A DNA stretch of 64,000 nt. Origin: Epiperipatus broadwayi. Its lineage: Eukaryota > Onychophora > Udeonychophora > Euonychophora > Peripatidae. The position numbers were made by a program, and so were the translations under genes. Positions 23,681 through 36,359 of this stretch are shown in pieces (within the stretch, counting starts at the first letter, position 1; each line of letters opens with the position of its first letter). The DNA lies in NCBI GenBank assembly GCA_028023455.1, contig JAQFVV010000063.1, positions 4,521,081 through 4,585,080 on the forward strand, in the 5' to 3' direction. The notes under the pieces were generated by a model. That model searched no databases. It was not told the origin of the DNA and saw nothing but the letters and a program-made list of their open reading frames with translations.

Positions 23681-26024
23681 TTTTTTGTATTATCTTATTG
23701 TTTAATGAATTATTTTAACTTCAGAGATGCATCTAACTTTCATGATTAGCTATGAGTGTTGGTGTTCCCTAATTTGTACAGGTGGATATCTTAGCAATAG
23801 AATTATAATCTTTATCTTTCAAAATTAATTTTGATTGGTATCCATTTCATTTAACTTTATAATTAAACCAATCTCAGGTTATTTGAGAGCTTGTCAGTTA
23901 ATTACTCATAAATGTGGGTTTTGGAAGTGAATCATTACTTATTAGCAATTAAATATATATAAATGTTTTATTATCAAAATGATAGGTGTTATTATTGAGT
24001 GATGCCAAAGTTTTTTTCCTATTTCAAGCCAGGGAAATCACTGGAAACTTATATTTATAGGTATTATTCCACTTCATTAGGAAGGGCATAGTTCCAAGTG
24101 CTCCTATAGAAAGCTGAGTTCATCATGCAGTCAGGTAATGATAGAGGCAGAAGTTCCCACACACCTGGACTTGCATTTATGACCAGTCTTGTAGGGTTCC
24201 CAGTAAAAATTCTGCCCATGAGTATATATTTCCCTCCTGGCTTATACCTTAAAGTTCACTCCATTATGATTCTAAAGCATCTCTATAAATACCACCTCTC
24301 ATCTAGTTCAATTATTCTTTTATTCTCTGCTCACCTCCCAAGCTTTCCACATTATCTGCTCTCAAATAACAGGCCCCTTTGAGAATTAAATTTTAATTTA
24401 AAACTTTATATATTAATCTATTGTTGGGATAAGTAAACTTGCTGTTGTATATCTTGTTGAATGTCTATCTCACATGATAGCTAACATATTTAATCTGGAG
24501 CATGAAATGACAGTGCACTACCATTATATACCTAAAGGGTAGGTGGAATTATTAATACTTTCTAATATACACTTATGCCATATTAGAAGTGTTGACTGAA
24601 ATCATACTCCAAGTTGTAAATAGTTTTTATACAAATATTAAATATAGTTTTAATTATATCTTTATCTTCATGTCCGTTTCTTAATACCTTATAGCCATAG
24701 TGTCTTGTATCATAAGATAAAAATAATAAGGTCATTCATTAGTTATATAATAATATTAGTTGTAATATAATTAGTTAGAGTCTCTTGCATCTTTTTGACC
24801 CCCATGGCATCAAATATGTTTACTAATGTGGTGGCAAGTACATTATATATGTTGGGTAGTCAATCCACTAGATTCAAACTCAGTATTGCAGCCCTGAAAC
24901 ACCTGTAGTGCTACTCTTCAAGTGTAGTGGAGAGGAGATGCAACTGGTTAACAAGATACACAAATTCTGCCTGTTACATAGTACTTTTTTTTTTAGTGTC
25001 TGGCACCGCAATGTGACCCTGAGAGAAATTATTAAAGAGTATGATAGATAAAAATATTTTTTTAGTGTTTAAGTGTAACATGGGCTGAATAATAAAAATA
25101 AAATAATATAATCTTAAGCAAAATACATAAGAGATTCTAATAACCAAACTACAGATGACTAAATTGTTAAAATAAATTGTTAAATATTAAACAAATAAGA
25201 TAGATAAAAGATTTTATGACCTTAAACTAATGTGTGGCCTATTATGTGAAGTTGTATATACCAATAAAAGGTTTTTTTTTCATTTTTTTAAACACCCAGT
25301 GCACTAGCATCAAAAATGTAAATGTTCTACTCTGAATAAATAAAAAAGTTTTTTTAAAATTTTTATAAATGTGTATAAAATTTCCCATAGCTATTGTTAC
25401 ATTATATATATGTAAAAAAATTTCTTTTGTAATAATAAGCTTTCTGTGACATCAATAGTATAAAAATAATAATAACAACTTTAGATCTTTTTAAAATATA
25501 TAAAAAAAAATTTCTGTAGTTGTTGTACATAATATATGTAAAGTTGTGTGTGTTTGTGACAATAAAGTTTAATATTTAATAACGTAAATGTCATACTCAG
25601 AGTACATTAACATATACAATTAAAGATTTGATTTAGCATTTTGAACCACCATTAAGTTGATATATAACGTTTATAAATAAATTGATTGGGACACTATGAG
25701 GTATATAGTTGGACAGAAGATATAATAATGAGTGTAAAAAAGCTGGGATATATAGAGTTTAGGAAGGGATAAAGCATACTTGGATCTAATAGAGATTCCA
25801 CATAAGAGCCATAATAATAAAATAGCAATAGTCACAGGAAGTTAGTTTAAGGATTAAGCATATACATAATTTAGCAGCATAGACAGACAAGGGCAGTAGT
25901 GTAGAATAGCAGTAGGGAACAGTAGGCATTGAACACAGCACCAGGGAGGATAGGATTAGCCATTGATTAAGAGAAATCAAACAAAAATAAAAGTAATCAA
26001 TACAAATAGATAGAGAAAATAAAA
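23681..26024. other. AT-rich sequence, no gene recognised
   Basis: An 85-codon plus-strand frame at 24125-24382 lies in less AT-rich DNA (24070-24380) but has no family signature. Around 24790-25015 there are short balanced stretches (GGTGGCAAGTACATTATAT, GATTCAAACTCAG, GTGTCTGGCACCGCAATGTG) that may be SINE debris. I could not delimit an element. Confidence 0.4.
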
Positions 26025-26916
26025 ATGGATGAAGAAAAATTAGTTAGCCCATTGGAAACTGGGGAGTTGAAACTAAGGGAAGCAGAAAAAAATAGAAAAA
26101 TGTGGGGCTTCCAGATGAAATTTATGGAAGAAATATTTAAACAAGAAATGGCAAAAATGAGAAAATCCTATAAGAAAAAATTAAAAAAAAAAGAGGAAAG
26201 GGACAGGGAGGAAGCTAAAAAAAAGAAGAAGAAATGGAAAAGATGAGGGAATTCTATAAAAAAGAATTTAGAAAAAAAAAAAAGAGACAGGGAGGAGGCA
26301 AGGAAAAGAGAAGAGGAAAGAAGACAAAAAGACACAGAGTATTGGAAATTCTTTCAGTCTATGATAAACGAGATTAAGAAAATCATGGAACCAAGCGTAA
26401 TCCAAAGTAGTGAAAAAGAAGAGAGTATAGTCAAGATGATGAAGTTAGAATACAAGAGCAAGGAAAACTCATGAATGAGAAAGTGAATGAGTTAAAAACG
26501 ATTGAGGGAGAGGACATTTTACCAGAAGATCAAGCTCCATGAGAGCCACCAACACTAACTGACTCTAAGAAAGAAAAGAGAATCGAAGAACAAAATAGTG
26601 CAGAAATAGGGTCTTGTAGTTACTTGGCCAAGTTCATCCACATAATTATTTTCAGGGGAGAAATTGGGGAAAACCCTCAGAAACATCTTGAAAATATGGA
26701 TTTTTTTATGTTCTATCCAGTGGCACCGAACGAACAGGTAACTATCACCAGTCATCATTTTGCAAGAAAACATGAGAAACTGGTGGAACCTGATGACCAA
26801 TAAACCACAGACTCTAGAAAAGTACCAGGAGATGCTGTTGAAGCATTATTGGAGTGATGAGCATCAGAGAGTGGTCTTCAACATGATTTTCCAGGAAAAA
26901 TATGGATCCACAACTG
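26025..26916 (+). pseudogene. Degenerate LTR-retrotransposon gag gene
   Basis: The first 73 codons (26025-26246) form a highly charged Lys/Glu-rich coiled-coil-like stretch beginning MDEEKLVSPLETGELKLREA. The same style continues in another frame after about 26243. Further on, shifted frames encode FRGEIGENPQKHLENMDFF, then MRNWWNLMTNKPQTLEKYQ and LLKHYWSDEHQRV. This order (F-x-G-E-x-x-E-N-P, then W-W, then a (W/Y)xxF/L...L-x-x-x-Y motif) is that of retrotransposon Gag capsid domains (PF03732-like). At least two frameshifts and stops break it, and no protease, reverse transcriptase or integrase follows. After about 26917 it merges into the cassette sequence, so the element is truncated at that point. 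It is dead, and its family cannot be fixed from this part. Confidence 0.6.
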
Positions 26917-27012
26917 TCAATGGTCATAGATGTATTTCCTATGCAATTGATTTTTTTACACTCTGACTGGAACAGTAAGCTGGAAAAGACCACTATCATT
27001 ATTTACAGAGCT

Positions 27013-27096
<84 letters not shown>

Positions 27097-27365
27097 ACAA
27101 ATAATTTTATTCTTGCATCACCAATTGGGCAGTGGACCATTCCTGTCTCTTGGTGAGGTTTATTAATGATCATGAGGAAGATGCACATTCCTTTCCACCG
27201 TGTTTTGTTATTTTGTTAATGATATCATGCTACAGATATAAATTCCTGTTAGCATGGTTTTATTATACTAATAATCTCATTTTGCATTGGTCACAATGGT
27301 ATATCAGTAAGCTAGCATTGGTTTAAATGCGAGATTTTTGGCCTAAGGTTAAAAAGAATCAGGTT
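26917..27365 (+). repeat. Cassette module R, first copy (no Penelope insertion)
   Basis: This module is homologous to 29320-29690 and 35680-36061: GATGTATTTCCTATGC, TTTACAGAGCTTCT, ATCACCAATTGGGCAGTGG, TTGGTGAGGTTTATTAATGATCATGA and GCATTGGTTTAAATGC. Here a (TA)n tract is inserted at the ACAGAGCTTCTC position. It runs straight into module S without the Penelope pair, so this boundary represents the unoccupied target site. Confidence 0.88.
27017..27096. repeat. (TA)n microsatellite inside module R
   Basis: About 40 AT units with one phase shift. The homologous positions at 29405 and 35785 have only short TATATAT sequences, so the expansion is specific to this copy. Confidence 0.96.
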
Positions 27366-27634
27366 GGATATATGTGTAGTCTATGTAGCATATTCACACT
27401 TTTTAAAATATTAAACTTGTATTAATTCAATTAAATGCTTCTGTCTGTGCATTTAATTCAAATCAAATATATTTAGTTAATTTATTTTTTAGAATCTTTA
27501 CTTTTAATGTGTGTGTGTGCATTATAATAAAATGTTTTGTTGAATTAATTTTGGCAGTAACTTATTTTATAAATAATATTTAAAATTCAGAATTAGAAAC
27601 TTGAATATTAAGAGTGATATTTTAAGCTCAGCTT

Positions 27635-27744
27635 CTCCCTGAGCTAGTGACTTGTGCTTTTGGTTCGATAAAAAAAGTAACCTCTCCTGTGTGTATCTGC
27701 CTACTATATAAAATTTCCAGGTTTGAATAGCCTGATGGCACCTT
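27635..27744 (-). repeat. Shared ~110-bp block, S-module copy 1
   Basis: Read on the minus strand, GGTGCCATCAGG-x-ATTCAAACCTGG...TATAGTAGGCAGATAC...CAAGTCACTAGCTCAG matches 6994-7135 inside the TTGTAACGAT element. The same block recurs at 32798-32912 and 39113-39230. It implies that part of module S descends from a relative of that element. Confidence 0.75.
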
Positions 27745-28720
27745 GTATGACTGATTAGGTTAGGAAGGTTCCATTGACCTGTATAATCATCTATCTAATG
27801 TGGCTCAATATACCTTAACCTTGAATACCCTGAGAATTTTAAAAGAAAATTATGCCCATAACCAAAATAAGAAATTTTTTTTAATGAATAATTTTAGCTT
27901 ATATTTTAAAGTTATAGATTGTAATGTAGATGTGAAAATACTGCGAGAAAGTAAATTGGCACATATGCATACACATGAGAAAAGAAACTTATAAAATATA
28001 ATATTAATAAAGTAATTTTAGGAAAGTCTGAGTAATAAAAAAAAAGGAAGTAAGTTGGGAACTTCTTAATGGGAGGCGAATGCTCAGCTGAAGTAAAGAG
28101 TGGGGAGAATGGTCTTAAATTTTTGTTGTTTTCTACTAACACCAAGTAAATTCTTTTTTAAAAATTTGTTTCACTTTTGAGGAAGTTTGGTGATATGTAA
28201 TGGAATAAGTATATGTCATTACATTTCTTTCAATTAAAAGTGAAAAAAATATAATATCACACTAAAGTAGAAATATATATATATAAAAGGGAGAATTTAA
28301 TAATTTTATTTAGATTAATATATATAACGCAAAGATGGCAAACTAATTATATGATTCTTTAAAGTTAAAATCTAAAAACAAGATTGTTTTAAAATAAAAT
28401 AAATTTAAAAAAAATGTTGTTAATTAGTTATTTTTAATCTTAGAAATCGAAATAATTTTCTATATTGACATAATAGCAAACAGGCCATTGGACATAAAGT
28501 CAGATAAAAGATAAATTAAAAATACTAATGATAAAAGTTTGCATTCCCGCTCTAAATAAATCTGACCAATAATGATGGAAATAAAGGCACTGTCCACAGA
28601 CTAAAATCAAGCCAGGTAAGATCGATCCTAGAATTTGCTGATAAGAATTCACAAAGATATAAAAAGAAAACTTTGAAATTGAGATTCAGATTTAGATTGC
28701 TCTTGCTGATTGCGTGTTAT

Positions 28721-28942
28721 TTAAATATACAAGTGTATTGCAAATTTCCAAGATCTAGGAGTCAGCAATAATTTATGTTTCTTATGTTTGCATCCAAGAA
28801 GCAGACACCAAAGTATGATGGTTCCCAGAAACTGGTCAGCAACAGGCTTGTTTCCACCTAGAACAGTATAAAATGGAAAGAACTTTGAATTGTGTGATGC
28901 ATCGACTTCAATAAATCTACAGCATTGGGAAGTATGAACCAT
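28721..28942 (-). other. 73-codon open frame in module S, unrecognised
   Basis: A minus-strand frame with no stop for 73 codons. The homologous stretch in unit B (about 35055-35290) is shifted by a small insertion, and there is no family signature. It is more likely a chance frame in repeat DNA than a gene. Confidence 0.25.
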
Positions 28943-29990
28943 TGCTTCAAATGTACTTTACTTTAAAAAAAAAACTTTTCCAAGTAGTAATATTAAATGT
29001 GAAAAATTATTTGTTGTATTTTCTTTTAATATGTTTAATATCATTTCCATTCTCGTAATTTCTTTTAAACTAATTGTTTAAAATGAGCATAAATGGCTGC
29101 ATAGATTTGTAAGATTATGTTAGTTTAAGGTGTGTTAATTATGGTCTAATTATTTCATAGTTAAATCAGTGCTGATGTATAGATGTATGGATGTTTTTTT
29201 CAATGTAATTTGAGTTGTGCATTGGGTACCCATTCCCTTGTACCATGTTAGCATACAGGGTATAATACCCAGCTGAATGTATGACCCAAAAAAGTAGTCA
29301 TCACTTTGTCACTGGTTGTAGACATATTTCCTATGCCATTGATTTTCTTACACTCTGACTGGGACAGTAAGCTAGCAAAGACAGCTATTGCCATTTACAG
29401 AGCTTCTCGGTATATCTATTTTAAATAATTTTATTTTTGCATCACCAATTGGGCAGTGGATTATTTCTGTCTGTTGGTGAGGTTTATTAATAATCATGAA
29501 AAAGATGCACATTTCTTTTTACCATGTTTTGTTATTTCTGTAATGATATCATGCTACATATATAAATATCCTTTTAACATGGTTGTATTATACTAATAAT
29601 CTCATTTTGCATTGGTCACATCGGTATATCAGTAAGGTAGCATTGGTTTAAATGCAAGATTTTTGGTCTAAGGTTAAAAAGGATTAAGTTGGTTATATGC
29701 ATAATCTACACTGCACTTTACGCAAAAAAGTGAAGCTTGTAAAATATTATTAAAGAGTTATATGGCTAAGTGCTTTCAGAGAACTTAAGTCTCCATATTC
29801 ATAGCCTACTTTGATTGAAGTTTAGCGGTGATTTATGCAAAATTAATGTAAATTTTCTTTCATAATGACCATTTACTGGAGATTGCAAAGCACGATTCAT
29901 TTGGGGTTATTGCACAGTTATCATCTGCAATAAAGCATGCCTCCTTAATCTTTTGTTTCACATTGTTAAATTCAGTGCATAGTGCTTTTG

Positions 29991-31262
29991 TCATAGTGGG
30001 TTTGAACACATGCCTGTTGTTCTTTGATGCTCAAACAACATGGATTTGTATTCAGTATTATTTATAGCTCTCCTGTATAAATAATGATGTTGAGATGTTC
30101 TTGTTGTAATGTTCACACAGGTCTCTTCATAATATGCTGCTCTACATCCATTGGTTGGGCATGAAATCTTATAAACTGCTTGGGCTATTTGATCAGGAGG
30201 CATCTTGTCTTTAGTATTGTTTATCATTCTGTTTGTTGAAGGTGGGGTGTGGAATCCTAGTTTGAAGGACTCAGCAAATATTTTATAATATTTCCTAGCA
30301 AGTGATGGTATGTAAGGTAGCAGTATTCTGGGTTTATTGTTTCTAACTATGTCGGTTTGTAACTTAGTTTGAAATTGCCTGATCTTTTTGTAGATGATGT
30401 TGTGTGAAAATTCAACATTTTTTAGATCTTTAATATAATTTGTGAGGTTCTTTTTGTGATCAGCTTCAAATTTACATAGTCTGTGATTTCTGTGCAGGAA
30501 GGGAGTCCAGCCAATTTATGTGAGTTGGGTGAGTTAGAGTTTGGATGTATAAATCCTCGAATTTCTACTGGCTTGACTCTCATGGCGTAGGTAAGTTGGT
30601 GTCGATCTCTATGAACTTGAATATTCAGATATTTAACAATACAGGTTTTCAGGTATGCATTTAATTGTTAAGGAGGATTGTGTTTGCAGCTCTTTTTGAA
30701 TATTCATTATTATTTGTTCTGGTGCCACTATGAATACATAAGTCAACATAGCACGTATATATTAAGTTTTGTTCAATTGTGTAATACTTAATCTGTATTT
30801 GCCTTTCAAAATGACTGTGAAAATACTAGATATTATCCCACTTATTGGGAGGCTCATTGGCCATCCGTCATTCATTTTAAACCATTTACCCTTAAATGTG
30901 GCCACAATATTTTGATCCATCCATTTCAAAAATTTAACTATAAAGTTCAGCTGTGCTTGTGGGCAGTTATTATTTGTATGTTCAGCTACAATAATGTTGA
31001 TCAAGCTTTTATGGTTAATTGACCCACATGGCTCTGTTATATCCAGTGATGCCATACTAAATTCAGGTTTGATTCTGGCTTGTTTAATTTTATTAATGAA
31101 TTCAAAAAATCAGTTAATAGAATGTGTGCCAAAACCTATACTTTCGAGGACCCATTGATTTATCATTTTTGCGGTATTGACATAATGCGCTCAGCTGAAG
31201 TCTACCATTAATCTTAATGGCACATTCGTTTTATGTAACTTAATGTTAGCAAAGATTCTTGG
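29991..31262 (-). pseudogene. Penelope reverse transcriptase-endonuclease, leftward copy, unit A (broken)
   Basis: Reading leftward from about 31262: an RT start motif (PRIFANIKLHKTNVPLRLMV), then MASLDITEPCGSINH, the palm region with KWFKMNDGWPMSLPISGII, a YVD-like catalytic box, the linker, and the C-terminal GIY-YIG nuclease (VYKISCPTNGCRAAYYEE). Penelope-like proteins combine an RT related to telomerase RT with this nuclease and reverse-transcribe their RNA at nicked target DNA. Defects: frameshifts split it into several frames; the catalytic YVDD reads YVDL; and the YYG glycine of the nuclease is Glu (GAA for GGA). The N-terminal part upstream of the fingers is missing. Inactive. Confidence 0.88.
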
Positions 31263-31299
31263 AGTCATAGATGCAGATGGATATATATATGATAATATT

Positions 31300-32243
31300 G
31301 GGCCTTTTAGAATGAACGATGGGTGGCCAATGAGCTTCCCAATATGTGGGATAATATCTAGTAAATGCCTCAATCATTTTGAAAGGCAAATACTGACTAA
31401 GTACTACACAATTGAACCAAACTTAATATATATATATGAGCTATGTTGACAAGGTACTCATAGTGGCACCAGAACAAATAATAATGGATATTCAAAAAGA
31501 GCTGCAAACGCAAACCTCCTTAACAATTAACTGCATACCTGGAACCCTCAAGCACATTATTAAGTATCTGGATATTCAAGTTCATAGAGATCCACACCAA
31601 CTTCCCTATGCCATGATAGTCAAGCCAGCAGAAATTCAATGATTTATACATCCAAACTTAAACTCACCCAACTCACATAAACTGGCTGGACTCACTTCTT
31701 CCTGCACAGAAATCACAGACTATGAAAATTTGAAGCTGACCACAAAAAGAACCTCACAAATTATATTAAAGATCTAAAAAATGTTGGATTTTTACACATC
31801 ATCATCTACAAAAAAGATCAGGCAATTTCAACCTAAGTTACAAATCGACACGGTTAGAAACAATAAACCCAGAATACTGTTACTTTACATACCATCACTT
31901 GCTAGGAAATATTATAAAATATATGCTGAGTTCTTTGAACTAGGATTTCACACCCCACCTTCAACAAACAGAATGATAAACAATACCAAAGACAGGATAC
32001 CTTCTGATCAAATAGCCCAAGCAGTTTATAAGATTTCATGTCCAACCAATGGATGTAGAGTGGCATATTATGGAGAGACCCGTGCCAACATTACAACAAG
32101 AATATCTCAACATGCATTATTTATACAGAAGAGCTATAAATAATACTGAATACAAATCAATATTTTCCAAGTATCAAAGAACAACAGGCCATGTGTTCAA
32201 ACCCACTATGGGAAGGGCACTTGCACTGAATGTAACAATGTGA
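31300..32243 (+). pseudogene. Penelope reverse transcriptase-endonuclease, rightward copy, unit A (broken)
   Basis: The sequence begins abruptly inside the RT palm (FRMNDGWPMSFPICGIISS), so it lacks everything upstream. It continues through SYVDKVLIVAPEQIIMDIQK (catalytic box YVDK instead of YVDD). After a stop and frame changes it reaches RQFQPKLQIDTVRNNKPRI and the GIY-YIG domain VYKISCPTNGCRVAYYGET with the following TTRISQH arginine motif. The nuclease core is intact here, but a frameshift after TTRISQH moves the final segment into another frame. It is the mirror partner of the leftward copy and has its 3' end at the outer boundary. Confidence 0.87.
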
Positions 32244-32797
32244 AAGAAAAGATTAAGGAGGCATGCTTTATTGCAGATGACAACTGTGCAATAAACTGAA
32301 AAGAATCATGCTGTGCAATCTCCAGAATATGGTCATTATGAAAGAAAATATACATAAATTTTGCATAAATCACCACTAAACTTCAATTAAAGTAGGCTAT
32401 GAATATAGAGACGTATGTTCCCTGACAGTGCTTAGCCATATAATTCTTTAATAATATTTTACACGTTTCACTTTTTTGCTTAAAGCACAGTTTAAATTAA
32501 TTAGTACTCAAAGGTGAAGAAGAAAACTAGTATTTTATGCATAATCTATGTAGCATATTTACGCTTATTAAAATATTAGACTTGTATTAAATCAAATAAA
32601 TGCTTCAATATGTGCATATAATTCAAATCAAATATATTTCATTAATATTTAGAATCTTGCTTTTAGTGTGTGTGTGCATTATAATAAAATGTTTTGTTGA
32701 ATTAGTTTTGTCAGTAACTTATTTTATATATTTTATAAATAATATTTAAAATTCAGAATTAGAAATTTGAATAATCATAGTGATATTTCAAGCTCAG

Positions 32798-32912
32798 CTT
32801 CTCCCTGAGCTAGTGACTTGTGCTTTTGGTTCGATAAAAAAAGTAACCTCTTCTGTGTGTATCTGCCTACTATATAAATTTTCCAGGTTTGAATAGCCTG
32901 ATGGCATCTTGT
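32798..32912 (-). repeat. Shared ~110-bp block, S-module copy 2
   Basis: Same minus-strand block as at 27635-27744 (GTAGGCAGATACACACAG, CAAGTCACTAGCTCAGGGAG). Confidence 0.75.
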
Positions 32913-33489
32913 ATGAAGATTATGTTAGGGAGGTTCATTATTGACCTGTATAATTGGCTATCCAATGTGGCTTGATACACCTTAACCATGAGTACACTGA
33001 GAATTTAAAAAAAAAAATTATGCCCATAACCAAAATTAGAAATTTTTTTTTTAATGAATAATTTTAGCTTATATTTTAAAGTTATACATTGTAATGTAGT
33101 TGTAAAAATACTGCTAGAAAGTAAATTGGCACATATGCATACACATGAGAAAAGAAACTTATAAAATATAATATTAAGAAAGTAATTTTAGGAAAGTCTG
33201 AGTAATAATAAAAAAACGAAGTAAGTTGGGAACTTCTTAATGGGAGGCACATTCTCAGCCAATGTAAAGAGTGGGGAGAATAGTCTTAAATTTTTGTTGT
33301 GTGTGTAATTACAAAAAAAAATCCTTAAAAATAATGTTTCTACTAACACCAAATAAATACTTTTTTAAAAAATTGTTTCATTTTTGAGGAAGTTTGGTGA
33401 TATGTAATGGAATAAGTATATGTCATTACATTTTTTTCAGTTAAAAGTGAAAAAAAAAAATCATCCTAAAGTGGAAATATATATATATA

Positions 33490-34596
33490 CACCTGGGTCT
33501 CTTTTTATGCGGAATTATTTAACATGATTTCGAAGTTACGCGATTCATGTTTCACCGTTTATTGAAAGTAATGGCACATTATTGGAATTCGATTTTCATC
33601 TTAGTAATTTCAATATTTTCAGTGCTTTATAATAGTAAGATTTTATGCAATAAAGATATTAAAATTATGATTTCCACATTTTATGCATACACATTAAATT
33701 TTACAAGATTATAATGTAAATTTCTTCAAACATTGTGCATGTTAATTTTGCATTTTAAATCCCATTCTGTTTTTGCTTTTTAAAAAAGAACATAATCAAT
33801 TAATTATTAATCATTTAGTGTCTGCAAGTTTATTTTTAAAAGGTGAGTAATAGCAGTGAAATAAAATTTGATTTTTAAACGGAATTGAAAATTAAAGACA
33901 AAAATAAAACTTTAGATACAGAAGAAAATGTAGAAAAAGATTATGAAACAGAAGTGGAACCTGTTCCTTTCACTGCAAAAATGATTTGAGAAGGTCTTCA
34001 ACTTTCTAATCAGTTGCTAAATTATTTTCTTATAAATGACACTAATCATGAACGTGCTCTTAAATTCCAACGAGAGCTAAATGGTTGTATGACTAGGTAT
34101 CATGTTCATAAACAATTAATAAAATCATCATCTCAAAGATTAATTATGTTGTCACCAGAAAACAACACAACATGAGAGTGAAGTTGGTGCTAGTTGTATT
34201 TCCTCTTGTGAAGAATCAAAAACCAGTTTGCAAACAAACTTGTTTACCGGTAAATAGCGATAATAATTAAAATGTGTATTAAAAAAATGTATGCATAAAA
34301 ATACATATTGTTTTGAATAAAGTTAAATATTATAGTTAAAAAATAGTTTAAAAAGTTTGTCTTGTATCAATTATTTTCAAATTTGAAATTTTTTATTAGT
34401 CATATTTTATTTTCTTATTTTTTTTGCACATGAATTTTAAAGAAATTTTATGTTGGTGCTTTGCATTTATGCGAATTTTGAAAAATCACAGACCGCATCC
34501 CCCCTTTTTCAATATAAGTTATGTGTATTTTTGCACAATTTCGTTTGCGTGTGTTTTCTGAGGAACCTATCTATCGTGTAAAACAAGACCCAGGTG
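33490..34596 (+). mobile_element. Tigger/pogo-like DNA transposon, 1,107 bp, decayed
   Basis: It starts CACCTGGGTCTCTTTTTATGCG and ends with the inverted complement (AAGACCCAGGTG), giving terminal inverted repeats of 11 bp that extend imperfectly to about 22 bp. It is flanked by TA on both sides. The homologous sequence in unit A (28270-28285, GAAATATATATATATAAAAGGG) lacks it, so the insertion and the TA duplication are demonstrable. TA target duplications and TTTTATGCG-rich ends fit the pogo/Tigger branch of Tc1/mariner; inner words such as TTATGCGAATTTTGAAAAAT agree. Superfamily assignment is inferred from ends and context, not from an intact transposase. Confidence 0.75.
33890..34175 (+). 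pseudogene. Transposase C-terminal remnant inside the Tigger-like element
   Basis: One frame reads an acidic segment (DTEENVEKDYETEVEPVPF), a stop, then EGLQLSNQLLNYFLINDTNH and ERALKFQRELNGCMTRYH. Alpha-helical sequence after an acidic linker is typical of the C-terminal tail of Tigger/CENP-B-like transposases. No DDE catalytic core or DNA-binding domain remains, so the element must have been mobilised in trans or is a deletion derivative. Confidence 0.4.
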
Positions 34597-36359
34597 TATA
34601 TATATATATATAAAAGGGAGAATTTAATAATTTTATTTAGATTAATATGTATAATGCAAAGATGGAAAACTAATTATATAATTCTTTAAAGTTAAAATCT
34701 AAAAACAAGATTGTTTTAATATAAAACAATTTTTAAAAAAATGTTGTTAATTAGTTATTTTTAATCTTAGAAATCGAAATAATTTTCTATATTGACATAA
34801 TAGCAAACAGGCCATTGGACATAAAGGCAGATAAAAGATAAATTAAAAATACTAATGATAAAATTTTGCATTCCTGCTCTAAAGAAATCTGATCAATAAT
34901 GATGGAAATAAAGGCACTGTCCACAGACTAAAATCAAGCCAGATAAGATCGATCCTGGAATTTGCTGATAAGAATTCACAAAGATATAAAAAGAAAACTT
35001 TGAAATTGAGATTCAGATTTGGATTGCTCTTGCTGATTGCATGTTATTTAAATATATAAGTGTATTGCAAATTTCCAAGATCTAGGAGTCAGCAATAATT
35101 TATGTTTCCCATGTTTACATCCAAGAAGCGGACACCAAAGTATGATGTTTCCCAGAAACTGGTCAGCAACAGACTTGTCTCCACCTAGAACAGTATAAAA
35201 TGAAAAGAACTTTCAATTGTGTGATGCATCAAAGACCACAAGATAAACTTTAATAAATCTACAGTATTGGGAAGTATGAACTTTTGCTTCAAATGAACTT
35301 TACTTTTATAAAACAAACTTTTCCAAGTAGTAATATTATATGTCACTTAATTTTTAAAAAAATCTATCTGAAAAATTATTTGTTGTATTTCCTTTTAATA
35401 TGTTTAATATCATTTCCATTCTCGTAATTTCTTTTAAACTAGTTATTTAAAATGAGCATAAATGGCTGCATAGATTTGTAAGATTATGTTAGTTTAAGGT
35501 GTGTTAATTATGGTCTAATTATTTTGTAGTTAAATCAGTGCTGATGGATAGATGTATGGATGTTTTATGTCAATGTATCTGAGTACATGCATTGGATACT
35601 CATTCCCTTGTATCATGTTAGCATACAGGGTATAATATCCAGATGAATGTAAGATCTAAAACAGTATGCATCACTTTGTCACTGATTGTAGACATATTTC
35701 CTATGCCATTGATTTTCTTACAATCTGACTGGAAAAGTATGCTGGCAAAGACTGCTATCGCCATTTACAGAGCTTCTTGTATATATATTTTAAATAATTT
35801 TATGTTTGCTTCACCAATTGGGCTGTGGCTCATTCCTGTCTGTTGGTGAGGTTTATTAATGATCATGAGGAAGATGCACATTCCTTCCCACCATGTTTTG
35901 TTATTTCTCTAATGTTAGCATGCTACAGATATAAATTCCTGTTAGCATGGGTTGTATTATACTAATAATCTCATTTTGCATTGGTCACATCGGTATATCA
36001 TTAAGCTAGCATTGGTTTAAATGCAAGATTTTTGGTCTAAGGTTAAAAAGGATTTGGTTGGTTTTATGCATAATCTATACTGCGCTTTATGCAAAAAAGT
36101 GAAGCTTGTAAAACATTATTAGTTATATGGCTAAGAGCTTTCAGAGAACTTAAGTCTCCATATTCATAGCCTACTTTAATTGAAGTTTAGTGGTGATTTA
36201 TGCAAAATTTATGTAAATTTTCTTTCATGATGACCATTTTCTGGAATTGCAAAGCATGATTCTTTTCAGTTTATTGCACAGTTGTCGCCTGCAATAAAGC
36301 ATGCCTCCTTAATCTTTTGTTTCACATCGTTACATTCAATGCATAGTGCCTTTGCCATA

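Larger units (their letters stand above)
27366..32548 (+). repeat. Tandem cassette unit A (modules S-T-R plus Penelope pair)
   Basis: The order is module S (27383-28985), module T (28985-29320), module R (29320-29690), then the head-to-head Penelope pair. The same order recurs in 32549-38868, and a third, partial copy starts at 38869. Landmarks shared with the second unit: TAGTGACTTGTGCTTTTGG, GGAAGTTTGGTGATATGTAA, ATCTAGGAGTCAGCAATAAT and TAAATGGCTGCATAGATTTG. Excluding the Tigger insertion, the two units have nearly the same length (about 5.2 kb). This is a segmental tandem duplication, not independent insertions, because the Penelope-Penelope junction is identical in both. Confidence 0.88.
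29697..32548. mobile_element. Head-to-head Penelope-like element pair, unit A
   Basis: Two 5'-truncated Penelope-like copies are joined near 31262-31300, one transcribed leftward and one rightward, with their 3' regions at the outside. ATGCATAATCTA flanks the pair (29697-29708 and 32537-32548), part of the 17-bp repeat seen intact in unit B. The outer ~1.2 kb on each side are reverse complements (29705-30878 against about 31300-32500). The middle (30880-31262) is unique to the leftward copy. A TSD around the pair means both copies arrived together. Confidence 0.82.

Noticed and set aside
27635-27744. tRNA-like gene from TTGGTTCGATAAAA and GGTTTGAATAGCC words in module S
   Set aside because: A and B boxes are not at a workable spacing, and the block is better explained by its homology to the 6.95-kb element.
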